Shown here: piece after piece, positions 9,081 to 17,246 of the stretch
Layout of the letters: every line of letters begins with the position of its first letter
Position numbering within the stretch: position 1 is the first letter of the stretch
NCBI GenBank assembly: GCA_944380065.1
Contig: CALWGM010000054.1
Span: 1-64,000 of the forward strand
DNA from: an uncultured Lachnospiraceae bacterium
Lineage (GTDB): Bacteria > Bacillota > Clostridia > Lachnospirales > Lachnospiraceae
Reading direction: 5' to 3'
Length of the DNA stretch: 64,000 nt
Notes under the pieces: generated by a model
What the model saw: the letters and a program-made list of their open reading frames with translations, nothing else
Database searches by the model: none
What the model was told of the DNA's origin: nothing
Position numbers and translations under genes: made by a program

Positions 9081-9854
9081 TTACCGTTTCTTATGCTCTT
9101 TTTTCGTCTGTCCATCCCTCGGATGGGTTTTCTCAAAGTTCACCCTGCCCGGCCGCAGCCGCTCTGCAAAAACAGGCCCGATCTCCACCCGCTCCCCGTT
9201 TTTCAGCTGAATATAGCGTCTCGGCAGGTCAATACTCCGGATATAATTCCGGTTCACCACCGCGTTCCTGCTGCACTGCAGGAAACCGTCCGCCTGGCAG
9301 TGTTTCAGGAATTGCCGGATGGTGATATAGGGAATATCCAGTTTCTCATCCCCCATATGGATAATCAGCGTATGGCGGCACGCCTGCGCATAGGTTACTT
9401 TCTTCAGATCCACTGCGATGAGAATCCCGTCTTTCCGGAAATACTCCACACATTTTTTCCGCTCTGCCGCCGGATGATGCAGAGCGACGGTAATCAGCTC
9501 CACCGCTTCCTTCATGGAAAAAGGCTTTTCCAGATAGCAAAAGCTGTGGAGATTTCTGTAGGCATACATGGCCGGATCCGCCAGGGCAGTCACAAATATG
9601 ATCGGCGTGAACAGATAGCCTTCCGTCCTTCTTACCTTCTCTGCGAAACGGATTCCCGATACGTCACCCGGAACCCGGTTCGTCAGGATAATATCCAGCA
9701 CAAAAACGCTGATCTGATAATCAAACAAATACTGCTTCGCCTCTTCTTCATTTTCCGCTTCCAACACTTTCACATTCCTGCTAATCCCGCGCACAGCCTC
9801 TGCCAATGCTTCCCTTGCGCGCCGGTTGTCTTCCAGAATCAGTACATATTTCAT
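9081..9854 (-). CDS. LytTR-family response regulator (orphan)
   Basis: 257 residues. The N-terminal receiver domain (about 1-125) has the acidic pair in LILEDN, the phosphoacceptor aspartate in VFVLDIIL, and the conserved lysine in CYLEKPF. The C-terminal LytTR DNA-binding domain (about 140-245) shows ITIRQFLKHC, FLQCSRNAVVNRNYI and RYIQLKNGERVEIG. LytTR regulators commonly control surface polysaccharide, autolysis and quorum-type genes. Its ATG overlaps the stop of the preceding XRE gene (ATGA), so the two are translationally coupled. No histidine kinase is nearby, so the phosphodonor is unknown. Neighbouring wall enzymes and a sugar transferase make cell-surface control a reasonable inference. 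Confidence 0.93.
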   Translation of the reverse strand: MKYVLILEDNRRAREALAEAVRGISRNVKVLEAENEEEAKQYLFDYQISVFVLDIILTNRVPGDVSGIRFAEKVRRTEGYLFTPIIFVTALADPAMYAYRNLHSFCYLEKPFSMKEAVELITVALHHPAAERKKCVEYFRKDGILIAVDLKKVTYAQACRHTLIIHMGDEKLDIPYITIRQFLKHCQADGFLQCSRNAVVNRNYIRSIDLPRRYIQLKNGERVEIGPVFAERLRPGRVNFEKTHPRDGQTKKEHKKR

Positions 9855-10567
9855 TTCTTCCCATCCATTTCCTTTTTATTTTCTTCCGATAACCGGATCA
9901 GTTTCCTGGCCTGTCCCACTAAGCGTTCTGTCTCCCGGCGCCATTCCGGCTGCAAAAGCGCCCAGACCCGGTTCAGCTCGTCCAGATAATATTTTTTCTG
10001 GTCCAGGACAAGCAGCGGCGAATACTGCATTTTTTCATACAGCGTCTGCAGAATCTCCGCGTCCGGCATACTGTATCCCTTTTCGATTTTCCGGTACCGT
10101 TTGATGTTGATATCAAAAATCCCCGCCATTTCTTCCTGGGAACGGCGTTCCACCCGCCTGATATTCTCCCAGACCGTCAGGTCCTCCGAATAATTCTGCA
10201 GCAAACGCATACATTTCCCTGTGCGTTCTGTCAGCAATCCTGTCCCCAGACACGTCCCCCACACCCCGGCTGCCCAGGCCAGAATGCCAAACAGCTGGCT
10301 TCTTTCTTCCGCAGACCCGGTCTCTTCCAGATACTGGTCTAAAAAACCAACCGTCCGGTGTTCCCCGGTGATCAGAAAAAAGGGATCGCCCCCGTTTTTC
10401 TCAAAGCATTTCAGGTTCTGGTAGGAAATCCCTTTCAGGCCTGACTCCTGTTTGCTGTAATGGCTCTGGGTAACCCCCAATTTTTCTCCCATCTGGGCCT
10501 GGTTCAGATTCATCAGTTTCCGGTAATATGCCAGGCGCATTGGAATACTGAAATAATTCTTATCCAT
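9851..10567 (-). CDS. XRE-family regulator with two helix-turn-helix regions (copy 1)
   Basis: 238 residues with an N-terminal HTH (about 8-60; MRLAYYRKLMNLNQAQMGEK, VTQSHYSKQESG) and a second HTH-like region (about 120-180; RRSQEEMAGIFDINIKRYRK). The C-terminal part (DQKKYYLDELNRVWALL) has no recognised fold. It is a close paralogue of the protein at 15181-15909; most blocks align without gaps. The start carries GGAGTG upstream, in a stretch also conserved in the paralogue. It is first in a transcript continuing into the LytTR regulator. The function is unassigned; a two-HTH regulator coupled to a response regulator suggests a shared circuit. Confidence 0.88.
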   Translation of the reverse strand: MDKNYFSIPMRLAYYRKLMNLNQAQMGEKLGVTQSHYSKQESGLKGISYQNLKCFEKNGGDPFFLITGEHRTVGFLDQYLEETGSAEERSQLFGILAWAAGVWGTCLGTGLLTERTGKCMRLLQNYSEDLTVWENIRRVERRSQEEMAGIFDINIKRYRKIEKGYSMPDAEILQTLYEKMQYSPLLVLDQKKYYLDELNRVWALLQPEWRRETERLVGQARKLIRLSEENKKEMDGKK

Positions 10568-10639
10568 ACAAACACTCCACGTTTTTTGTTTTATTGTAGA
10601 ATGTTTCCTATGTCCTGTACCTGACCCGTTTGTGAATAT
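10568..10639 (-). promoter_or_regulatory. Upstream region conserved between the two XRE paralogues (copy 1)
   Basis: Seventy-two bases that match 15910-15981 at equal distance from the start codon. Both contain a TACAAT -10-like box about 28-33 bp before the ATG and an identical 15-mer CCCGTTTGTGAATAT (10625-10639 here). The 15-mer is about 40 bp upstream of the -10, a position suited to an activator. Confidence 0.7.
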
Positions 10640-10652
10640 ATCCAGAAACAGA

Positions 10653-10680
10653 AAGAGGAACTCTGTTCAGAGTTCCTCTT
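10653..10680 (-). terminator. Hairpin at the end of the sugar transferase gene
   Basis: Perfect 13-bp inverted repeat (AAGAGGAACTCTG with CAGAGTTCCTCTT) that includes the stop codon. On the minus strand a T-rich but interrupted tract follows, so termination efficiency is uncertain. Confidence 0.7.
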
Positions 10681-12118
10681 ACTCAGCCCCCTCTTTTTTC
10701 AGCACTACGGCAAAGGTTTTCAGTATGATTTTCGCATCCAGCGCCAGGGACCAGTTCTCAATGTAATAAGCGTCCAGGCGCACAATTTCCTCAAAATCTG
10801 TAATATCGCTCCGACCGCTCACCTGCCACATACCGGTCAGCCCCGGCTTCATGCTCAGCCGGATCTTATGATGATAATCATAGGCCTCGAACTCAGCGGC
10901 TGTGGGCGGTCTGGTACCCACCAGGCTCATATCCCCCTTCAGGATATTGATAAACTGGGGCAGCTCGTCAATGCTGAGCCGGCGGATCAGGTTGCCGATC
11001 CCTTTTCCGGGTCCCTTCTCGCTGCCGATGATCCGTGGATCGTTGTCCATCTTGAACATCAGCCCGTCCATCTTGTTCTGCGCCATCAGTTCTTTTTTCC
11101 GCTCCTCCGCATCCAGGTACATGGAACGGAATTTATACATCCAGAACCGGCGGCCGTTTTTTCCCATCCTTTCCTGTTTAAAGAAGATCGGTCCCGGGGA
11201 CGCCTTATAGATCGCCGGCGCCACGAACAGAAAGGCGATACCCATGATGACGCACCCCACCAGCCCGGCTGCGATATCCGTCAGGCGCTTCACCGTCAGC
11301 GGCAGGCTGCCTGCCGTATTGATACTGGCTGTCAGCACCGTATAACCGCCGATCCGCTCCATCGCCGCGTTGGGAAATTCATCTTCATGATAGTCCATCG
11401 TCAGATGGACCACCACGCCCATCTCCAGCAGCCGGTATGCCAGCTCCCGGTTCTCCCGCTTATTGCCCGGGAGATTGATCATCACCTCATCCACAGCCTT
11501 CTCTTTGATATAATCCAGCAGATGGTCCATATTGCACACCACAGGAACCCGCTCGATCGTCCCGCCTTCCATATCCCTGCCGGCAATGACGAACCCGGCC
11601 AGGTTAAACCCGTTGTACATCCGGTTCCGGAAACGCCGGATCATTTTGGCGGCATTTTCCTCATCTGAGATGATCAGTGTGTTAGCCTGATGCTTCCCTT
11701 TCCGGACGACGGTCCGGACAATCGCCTTCCACACAACCCGTCCGGCCATCATGAAGATCACACACAGCACAATCGCGATACTCATCATAGACCTGGAGAA
11801 CCAGAAGGCCTGCTTGGTCAGGTACAGATAGGCCATGACCACCAGCCACATGATGATATTATGGACCAGCACAGAGCCCAGCTCATGGAAAATGCTCCGT
11901 TTGATAATATTTTTGTAAACCGGGCGGATCAGGACATAACAGATATCCACCACCAGCAAAACAATATTCAAATGGGTATACAGCGATACCCCTCTGTAGA
12001 CATACAGGTTCGGCTCCCGCACCGAATACGCCAGAAGGTAGGCCAGCTGGATACAGACGATATCAACGATCACAAAATCCAGATGCTTCAGCCATCCCTT
12101 TCTTCTCTTTTCGTTCAT
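10679..12118 (-). CDS. Undecaprenyl-phosphate sugar phosphotransferase (exopolysaccharide initiation)
   Basis: 479 residues of the bacterial sugar transferase (WbaP/CpsE-like) family, which transfers a sugar-1-phosphate from a UDP-sugar to undecaprenyl phosphate to begin a surface polysaccharide. The N-terminus has four membrane segments (about 12-130), then a CoA-binding-like fold (about 145-260), a fifth membrane helix (about 285-305), and the catalytic cytoplasmic domain (about 310-479) with PGPIFFKQERMG, MYKFRSM, RRLSIDELPQ and LVGTRPP motifs. No glycosyltransferase cluster or flippase is adjacent in the window, so the rest of the pathway lies elsewhere. Downstream polymer genes are not seen, yet glf 5 kb away would supply UDP-galactofuranose. 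The start has AGAGGTTTAGT upstream. Confidence 0.95.
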   Translation of the reverse strand: MNEKRRKGWLKHLDFVIVDIVCIQLAYLLAYSVREPNLYVYRGVSLYTHLNIVLLVVDICYVLIRPVYKNIIKRSIFHELGSVLVHNIIMWLVVMAYLYLTKQAFWFSRSMMSIAIVLCVIFMMAGRVVWKAIVRTVVRKGKHQANTLIISDEENAAKMIRRFRNRMYNGFNLAGFVIAGRDMEGGTIERVPVVCNMDHLLDYIKEKAVDEVMINLPGNKRENRELAYRLLEMGVVVHLTMDYHEDEFPNAAMERIGGYTVLTASINTAGSLPLTVKRLTDIAAGLVGCVIMGIAFLFVAPAIYKASPGPIFFKQERMGKNGRRFWMYKFRSMYLDAEERKKELMAQNKMDGLMFKMDNDPRIIGSEKGPGKGIGNLIRRLSIDELPQFINILKGDMSLVGTRPPTAAEFEAYDYHHKIRLSMKPGLTGMWQVSGRSDITDFEEIVRLDAYYIENWSLALDAKIILKTFAVVLKKEGAE

Positions 12119-12189
12119 ACTAAACCTCTGTATATAAAATCATTCTTACTCTTTCAAAACAGGCCGCAGCAGTCCTGCGCCCGTTCCTG

Positions 12190-12217
12190 ATTATAACACG
12201 GATTTTTCAGGTTGCAA
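12190..12217 (-). promoter_or_regulatory. Promoter of the sugar transferase gene
   Basis: Minus strand: TTGCAA (12212-12217), 16-bp spacer, TATAAT (12190-12195). About 70 nt of leader follow before the ATG at 12118. Confidence 0.75.
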
Positions 12218-12219
12218 CC

Positions 12220-12241
12220 CATTTTTGTAACATTTTTGTAA
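12220..12241 (-). repeat. Two adjacent 11-bp direct repeats upstream of the sugar transferase promoter
   Basis: CATTTTTGTAA occurs at 12220-12230 and again at 12231-12241 (plus-strand reading), one helical turn apart and just upstream of the -35 box. This placement suits an operator for a regulator binding as a head-to-tail dimer. Confidence 0.7.
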
Positions 12242-12267
12242 TATTCTTGTCCATCCGCAAAGCCCTG

Positions 12268-13368
12268 TCATTCCCCGTGCTCTAAGATATAGGCCTTCAG
12301 TTCCCGGTAGATCTGTCCGCTTTCCGCCGGACAGCCCTCGATGCAGTGCGCGAACCCGCTGGTACAGAGCCCTACGCCCAGTTCCCCGGATTTCCCGCGG
12401 TATCCCTGGCCGATGGCAATCTTTTCATTCAGCCGTTCCAGCAGCCCTTCCTCCTTCAGCTGTTCCAGCACCGGGATCAGGTTGGCATAGCAGGCGCTGC
12501 AGGAATCCAGCGCTTCCACCGCATACTGCACCTCCACCACTTTCTTCGCCCGGGGCAGTTCTTCCTTCTCCTCCTCCCCGATGACGCGGATCTGTGCCCG
12601 GCTCAGGTCTGTGCTCCCCACGCCTAACTGTCCGGCCAGCACAACATAGGGAACCTCCGACACATCATAGTGCAGGAGCCTGCACACATAGGAATCCATC
12701 AAAACCGGATCTTTGGCCGCCATGATACAGTTGCGCACCACCGGATTCCCGCCGTCCTCGTAGTCTAAGTCCCCGCAGATATGATCCACCACAATAAAAT
12801 CCTGCCGCACGCCTGCCCCCAGATGGGCGATGGGGCGGTGAAGCCCCAGGGTATGGAATCTCCGCTTCTCGGAATTGGGGATCACCCCCTTGAGGTTTTT
12901 CAGCGCACAGGTAATCTTTGTCTGGCAGTGCCCCTTCAGTACCGGGACGTTGATCAGAAAATCGATCTGTTTCAGAGAATCGCAGAGCCGCAGCTGCATC
13001 CCGGCACAGTCCTCCATATGGGACGTATCCTGCTGCAGATCCCACAGCTCCACTCCATATTGTTCCGCTATCCTGTTATAACCGCAGTACTCAAATGCCT
13101 CCGTTGTTTTGTCCCCCACCCAGGAGCTTTCCAGTATCACCATATTCCGGAACCCGTGTTCCTGCAGATATTCGATGATCCCGGCCGCCACCTCCGGGTG
13201 CGTGGTGGCGCCGAACTGGGCCGGCTGCGCGGAAACCAGATTGGGCTTGATGCCGATCCTGCTCCCGACAGACGGGATCTCCGCTGCCAGGTCCGCCTGT
13301 TCTAAAAGACGCCTGGTATTTTCCTTATAATCCGTCCCGTAAATCTTTAAAATCTCATTCCGCTCCAT
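12268..13368 (-). CDS. DUF362 domain-containing protein
   Basis: 366 residues matching the DUF362 family throughout: IGIKPNLVSAQPAQFGATTHP, HGFRNMVILESS, LINVPVLKGHCQTKITCALKN and HICGDLDYEDGGNP are typical of it. Many DUF362 proteins are fused to ferredoxin domains; this one has no 4Fe-4S motif, but several cysteines cluster in the C-terminal third (CSACYANL, CTSGFAHCIEGCP). The biochemical role is not established. It lies 19 bp downstream of the rhomboid gene and could share its transcript. Confidence 0.85.
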   Translation of the reverse strand: MERNEILKIYGTDYKENTRRLLEQADLAAEIPSVGSRIGIKPNLVSAQPAQFGATTHPEVAAGIIEYLQEHGFRNMVILESSWVGDKTTEAFEYCGYNRIAEQYGVELWDLQQDTSHMEDCAGMQLRLCDSLKQIDFLINVPVLKGHCQTKITCALKNLKGVIPNSEKRRFHTLGLHRPIAHLGAGVRQDFIVVDHICGDLDYEDGGNPVVRNCIMAAKDPVLMDSYVCRLLHYDVSEVPYVVLAGQLGVGSTDLSRAQIRVIGEEEKEELPRAKKVVEVQYAVEALDSCSACYANLIPVLEQLKEEGLLERLNEKIAIGQGYRGKSGELGVGLCTSGFAHCIEGCPAESGQIYRELKAYILEHGE

Positions 13369-13387
13369 CGTATTCTTTCCTTTCCTG

Positions 13388-14008
13388 TCAGCGGCGCAGT
13401 CCGCCGGCCGCCTTTTTGATCAGGTAAACCATCGCTCCCGCCGCGAATCCTGTGGCCAATCCGCCGATATGGGCAGCGTTATCCACCCCCGCCGTGGCAA
13501 AACCAAAATACAGGGCCAGCACGATCATCAGCAGAAACCGTTTCCAGGGCAGATCCTCAAACCGCCCTTTATTCCTGATCATCAGGAACAGCAGGACGCC
13601 GATCATGCCGAACACCACCCCGGAAGCTCCGCCCGAGACTGCCATATCCCCGGAAAATACCATAAAAAACATGGAAGTCAAGCTGCTCCCCAGGACGCCG
13701 GCCAGATACAGGATCACATAGCAGATCCTGCCGTAGGCCTTCTCCACATAGCTCCCCAGGCAAATTAGCAGCACCATATTATTGATCAGATGGGGAAGCC
13801 CGAAATGGACAAACGCAGATGTGAACAGGCGGTAATACTGACCGCCGGCCAGCACCGCCGCCGGATACATGGCTCCGTGAGCATACATGAACGGCGCATC
13901 TGTGGTGTCCCCCATGGCTTCCAGTATGAAATAAACAGCCACATTCGCCAACACCAGCACCGTATTCACAGGCGTCAGATAGGGACTCTTTTCCTGCATC
14001 GCCAACAT
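13388..14008 (-). CDS. Rhomboid-family intramembrane serine protease
   Basis: 206 residues with six predicted membrane segments. The catalytic serine is in GGASGVVFG (S129) and the catalytic histidine in AAHIGG (H180). The HLINN segment in TM2 (H73, N77) is also conserved in the family. Such enzymes cleave transmembrane substrates within the bilayer; in Firmicutes substrates are mostly unknown. GAGGTG precedes the start. It is the likely first gene of a rhomboid-DUF362 pair. Confidence 0.94.
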   Translation of the reverse strand: MLAMQEKSPYLTPVNTVLVLANVAVYFILEAMGDTTDAPFMYAHGAMYPAAVLAGGQYYRLFTSAFVHFGLPHLINNMVLLICLGSYVEKAYGRICYVILYLAGVLGSSLTSMFFMVFSGDMAVSGGASGVVFGMIGVLLFLMIRNKGRFEDLPWKRFLLMIVLALYFGFATAGVDNAAHIGGLATGFAAGAMVYLIKKAAGGLRR

Positions 14009-14066
14009 AAATAAAACACCTCGCTCAGTGTTCCTATTATATCCCGATTTCTTTGAAAACTCAATA

Positions 14067-14095
14067 AGGCGCCCGGCAATTTCTGCCCGGCGCCT
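14067..14095 (-). terminator. Strong hairpin downstream of spo0A
   Basis: A 7-bp GC-rich stem (AGGCGCC/GGCGCCT), one C-C mismatch, a further 4 bp (GGCA/TGCC) and a 5-nt loop, then a moderately T-rich minus-strand tail. It lies between spo0A and the rhomboid gene. Confidence 0.65.
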
Positions 14096-14175
14096 GCCAT
14101 CTGTTATTTTTGATTCCGTTTATACGTTTCTGTCACTTGCGGCCTCTCTCCCTTCCTGCACGGTATTTTCGCTGC

Positions 14176-14970
14176 TCACCAGCCGAAATCCATCTTCAGC
14201 TTATCTGCAATCAGGGCGATAAATTCCGAGTTGGTGGGCTTCCCTTTTGCCTTATGGATGGTATACCCAAACAGCTCTTCTTTGCAGTCCGACTCGCCCC
14301 GGTCCCACGCGGACTCGATGGCATGCCGGATCGAACGTTCCACCCGGCTTCCGGTTGTGTCAAATTTCTCGGCCAATGCCGGATACAGTTTCCCGGTTAC
14401 CGACCGCAGGATTTCCACATCCTCCAAAACCATGGCCACGGCCTCTTTCAGATAGGCATAACCACGGATATGCGCCGGAACGCCGATCCGGTGCAGCATC
14501 TGCGCAATTTCTGTCTCCATCTCCCGCCGCTCGGGAGAGCGCAGATCCTCACAGGGAAAAATCTTCCGGGACTGCCCGGGCTTTTCTTCCTCCGGAAGCA
14601 TCAGGGCTTTGATCCGCCCCAGCAAAACCTCCGGCAGAAACGGCTTGATCATATAATAGGAAACTCCCAGGCGAAATGCCTCACGAACCATAGACTCCTC
14701 GCTGACCGCGCTGATCATAATAACTTTCGGACATTTCCTGTCTCCGCTGTCTGCCCGCAGCCGCTCCAGCAAAGTCAGGCCGTCCATCTCCGGCATAATC
14801 AGATCCAGAAGCACAACATCCGGTTCCATCCCGCAGATCAGCCGGTAAGCCTCAGCTCCGTCCGCCGCTGTGGCCGCCACCGTCAGGCTGTCGTCCTGTT
14901 CTACGATTTCAGCCAGCAGTGTTCTCATTTGCTCATGGTCATCCACAATCATTACTTTTGTCTTCTCCAT
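14176..14970 (-). CDS. spo0A: Sporulation master regulator Spo0A
   Basis: 264 residues from the ATG at 14970, preceded by AAAGAGGGAGA; a longer upstream frame adds an unlikely leader. The receiver domain has D10/D11, phosphoacceptor D56 in VVLLDLIMPEMDG and K109 in MIKPF. The C-terminal Spo0A DNA-binding domain (about 150-264) has VPAHIRGYAYLKEAV and the recognition region TTGSRVERSIRHAIE, as in clostridial Spo0A. It directs entry to sporulation and stationary-phase gene expression by binding 0A boxes. Unlike most clostridia, spoIVB is not the upstream neighbour; an XRE regulator is. A one-mismatch 0A box (TGTCAAA, minus strand near 15060) lies about 90 bp upstream and could allow autoregulation. 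Confidence 0.97.
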   Translation of the reverse strand: MEKTKVMIVDDHEQMRTLLAEIVEQDDSLTVAATAADGAEAYRLICGMEPDVVLLDLIMPEMDGLTLLERLRADSGDRKCPKVIMISAVSEESMVREAFRLGVSYYMIKPFLPEVLLGRIKALMLPEEEKPGQSRKIFPCEDLRSPERREMETEIAQMLHRIGVPAHIRGYAYLKEAVAMVLEDVEILRSVTGKLYPALAEKFDTTGSRVERSIRHAIESAWDRGESDCKEELFGYTIHKAKGKPTNSEFIALIADKLKMDFGW

Positions 14971-15084
14971 AAGTCTCTCCCTCTTTCCTGAATAATCACA
15001 TCTATATTTTAAAACTGCTGCCTGTCCTGCGGGCAATTTTTCGCCCAATCCCGCAATTTTTTGACACAAAGTGTTCTCTGCACA

Positions 15085-15117
15085 GAAAAAAGACGGAATT
15101 TGTCTCTTTTTCCGCCT
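15085..15117 (-). terminator. Terminator of the second XRE gene
   Basis: On the minus strand GGCGGAA pairs with TTCCGTC (one G-U pair), followed by six T. It lies between the XRE paralogue and spo0A. Confidence 0.75.
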
Positions 15118-15180
15118 TTTTCTGTATTCACGTTATCTTATCCCTGTTTCAGCAAAAAATTTCTGCTACGGCTCCCGGAA

Positions 15181-15909
15181 TCATTCCCGGTTTTCCTGCC
15201 CGGTATCCCTCCCCTGTCTCCTGTTTTCCGACATGCGGACCAGCTTTTCCGCCTGCCTGACAAACGCTTCTGTCTCCTGCCGCCATTCCGCCGGCAGAGC
15301 CGCCCACACACGGTTCAGTTCATCCAGATAAAACCGCTTCTGATCCATCACCAGCAGGGGCGAATACTGCATTTTTTCATACAGCGTCTGTAAAATTTCC
15401 GCATCCGGCATGGTCTCGCCTTTTTCGATCTTGCGGTATCTCTTGATATTGATATCAAAAATCCGCGCCATTTCCTCCTGGGAATAATCCTCCGCCTTCC
15501 GGATATTTTCCCAGACCGTCATCTCGTCCGAATAGCCGCGCAGCAGACGGATACACTTCCCCGTCCGCTCCGTCATCGCTCCCTTCCAGAGACACTCCTT
15601 CCAGATATCCGCCGCCCACACCAGGATCTCATACATCTTTTCTTTTTCATATCCGCCGTCCAGCGTCTCTATGTACGGTTCCAGCCTTCCCTCCGCCAGG
15701 TGCTCGCCGGTGATCAGGAAAAACACGTCCCCGCCATGTTCCTCAAAGCATTTCAGGTTCCGGTAGGAAACGCCCTTCAGGCCGGACTCCTGCTTACTGT
15801 AATGGCTCTGGGTAACCCCCAGCCGTTCCCCCATCTGTGTCTGGTTCAGGTTCATCAGTTTCCGGTAAGCCGCCAGACGCATGGGGATACTGAGATGATT
15901 CTTATCCAT
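15181..15909 (-). CDS. XRE-family regulator with two helix-turn-helix regions (copy 2)
   Basis: 242 residues from the ATG at 15909; the frame stays open upstream but conservation with copy 1 begins exactly at this Met (MDKNHLSIPMRL against MDKNYFSIPMRL). Domains: HTH at about 8-60 (LNQTQMGERLGVTQSHYSKQ), second HTH-like region at about 120-180 (YSQEEMARIFDINIKRYRKI), and a C-terminal region MDQKRFYLDELNRVWAAL. Unlike copy 1 it is followed by a terminator and has no response regulator partner. The copies may bind the same sites, one with and one without the phosphorelay-linked partner; this is inference. Confidence 0.88.
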   Translation of the reverse strand: MDKNHLSIPMRLAAYRKLMNLNQTQMGERLGVTQSHYSKQESGLKGVSYRNLKCFEEHGGDVFFLITGEHLAEGRLEPYIETLDGGYEKEKMYEILVWAADIWKECLWKGAMTERTGKCIRLLRGYSDEMTVWENIRKAEDYSQEEMARIFDINIKRYRKIEKGETMPDAEILQTLYEKMQYSPLLVMDQKRFYLDELNRVWAALPAEWRQETEAFVRQAEKLVRMSENRRQGRDTGQENRE

Positions 15910-15981
15910 ACAAACACTCCACATTTTTTGTTTTATTGTAGAATGTTTCCTGCGTCCTATTCCCTTCCCGTTTGTGAATAT
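15910..15981 (-). promoter_or_regulatory. Upstream region conserved between the two XRE paralogues (copy 2)
   Basis: Counterpart of 10568-10639: identical TACAAT box and AACATTC run, the same GGAGTG ribosome site, and the identical 15-mer CCCGTTTGTGAATAT at 15967-15981, 58 bp from the ATG in both copies. Confidence 0.7.
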
Positions 15982-16026
15982 CCGACACGAAATACGATAA
16001 TCCGACGCGCCGGGCTGGCTGACCCC

Positions 16027-16064
16027 AAAAAAAGAGACGGATGCTGTTCTGCCAGTCATCCGTC
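16027..16064 (-). terminator. Terminator after the CDF transporter gene
   Basis: GACGGATG/CATCCGTC stem with a 13-nt loop, followed on the minus strand by seven T. Confidence 0.88.
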
Positions 16065-16076
16065 CCTTCGCTTCTC

Positions 16077-17246
16077 TTATATGTAACTTTGCTCCACTTT
16101 GATCACGCACCGGAACAGAGGATTCATCTCCTGGATCCTTCCGGAAAAATATTCCCGGATCTCCTCATCCCGTATGGAAAACCCGGCCGGCTTCACACAG
16201 TCAAACACCACATTGATATGCGTATTGCCGGGAACGATCCGCACCTCATGGACAGACAGCTGTTCATCCAGCTGACCGGCGGCTTCCGCCAGAAAGCTGC
16301 GAACAGCCTCCACCTCCCCGTCATCCGCCAGGATCGGGTCATAATGCGTCGTCATCAGAAGCTGTTCCTGTTCCAGAAAATACTGTTCGATCTGATCCAT
16401 CACGTCGTGCGCCTCGATCACATCAGTTTCTGCCGGGAACTCCACATGGATCGTGGCAAAGCGGCTGCCCGGGCCGTAATCATGAACCATCAGGTCATGG
16501 ACGCCCAGTACCCCCGGGAACCCTAAAATCGTTTCCTCAATGTGTTTCACAAACTCCGCGTCCGGGACTTTCCCCAGCAATGGACTCAGGGTATCTCCCA
16601 CCAACTGGATCCCGTTGACCAGGATAAACACCGCCACGGCGATACCCATGATCCCGTCGATGATGTATACGCCCGTCGCCCGGCACAGAAACGTGGAGAG
16701 AAGCACCACTGCCGTGGTGATCACGTCGTTTCTGCTGTCTGCGGCCGTGGCCATCAGCGTCTCGGAGGAGATGATCTTCCCGATGGTGCGGTTAAAGAAG
16801 AACATCCACAGCTTTACCGCCATCGACACCAGCAGAACCACAACCATCAGCCAGTCAAAGGATACCTCTGCCGGATGGATCACCTTCTGTATACTCTCCC
16901 AGCCAAGCAGAATACCGATGGCCATAATGATCAGGCACACCACTAACCCGGCCAGATATTCATAGCGGCCATGGCCATAGGGATGCTCCTGGTCCGGCTT
17001 GCGGGAGCTCAGCTTGAACCCGATCAGGCTGACAATGTTGCTGGACGCGTCGCTCAGGTTATTCACGCCGTCCGCCGCGATGGCAATGGAACCGGTTACG
17101 GTTCCCACAATATATTTTCCAAGGAAAAGCAGGAAGTTGCACAGAATACAGACGGCTCCTGACAAATTGCCATAAGCCGTCCGCACCTGCACATTTTTTA
17201 CATTCTCCCTGTCTTTGATAAACAAACGGATCAAAAAATGTGTCAT
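16077..17246 (-). CDS. Cation diffusion facilitator (CDF) family transporter
   Basis: 389 residues. It has the six-helix CDF membrane domain (about 25-215), with the metal-site motifs ADGVNNLSDASS in TM2 and ATAADSRNDV in TM5 and the family phrase HPYGHGRYEY, and a cytoplasmic C-terminal domain (about 220-300) plus an extra tail with a second ferredoxin-like stretch (about 310-389). The family exports divalent metals (Zn, Mn, Fe, Co) in exchange for protons; the metal is not decided by what can be seen. Its ATG overlaps the glf stop by the sequence ATGA, so translation is coupled. A terminator follows. Confidence 0.94.
   Translation of the reverse strand: MTHFLIRLFIKDRENVKNVQVRTAYGNLSGAVCILCNFLLFLGKYIVGTVTGSIAIAADGVNNLSDASSNIVSLIGFKLSSRKPDQEHPYGHGRYEYLAGLVVCLIIMAIGILLGWESIQKVIHPAEVSFDWLMVVVLLVSMAVKLWMFFFNRTIGKIISSETLMATAADSRNDVITTAVVLLSTFLCRATGVYIIDGIMGIAVAVFILVNGIQLVGDTLSPLLGKVPDAEFVKHIEETILGFPGVLGVHDLMVHDYGPGSRFATIHVEFPAETDVIEAHDVMDQIEQYFLEQEQLLMTTHYDPILADDGEVEAVRSFLAEAAGQLDEQLSVHEVRIVPGNTHINVVFDCVKPAGFSIRDEEIREYFSGRIQEMNPLFRCVIKVEQSYI

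Noticed and set aside
8631..9989. 452-codon plus-strand frame
   Set aside because: Lies antisense to three genuine regulator genes; composition is typical of a shadow frame.
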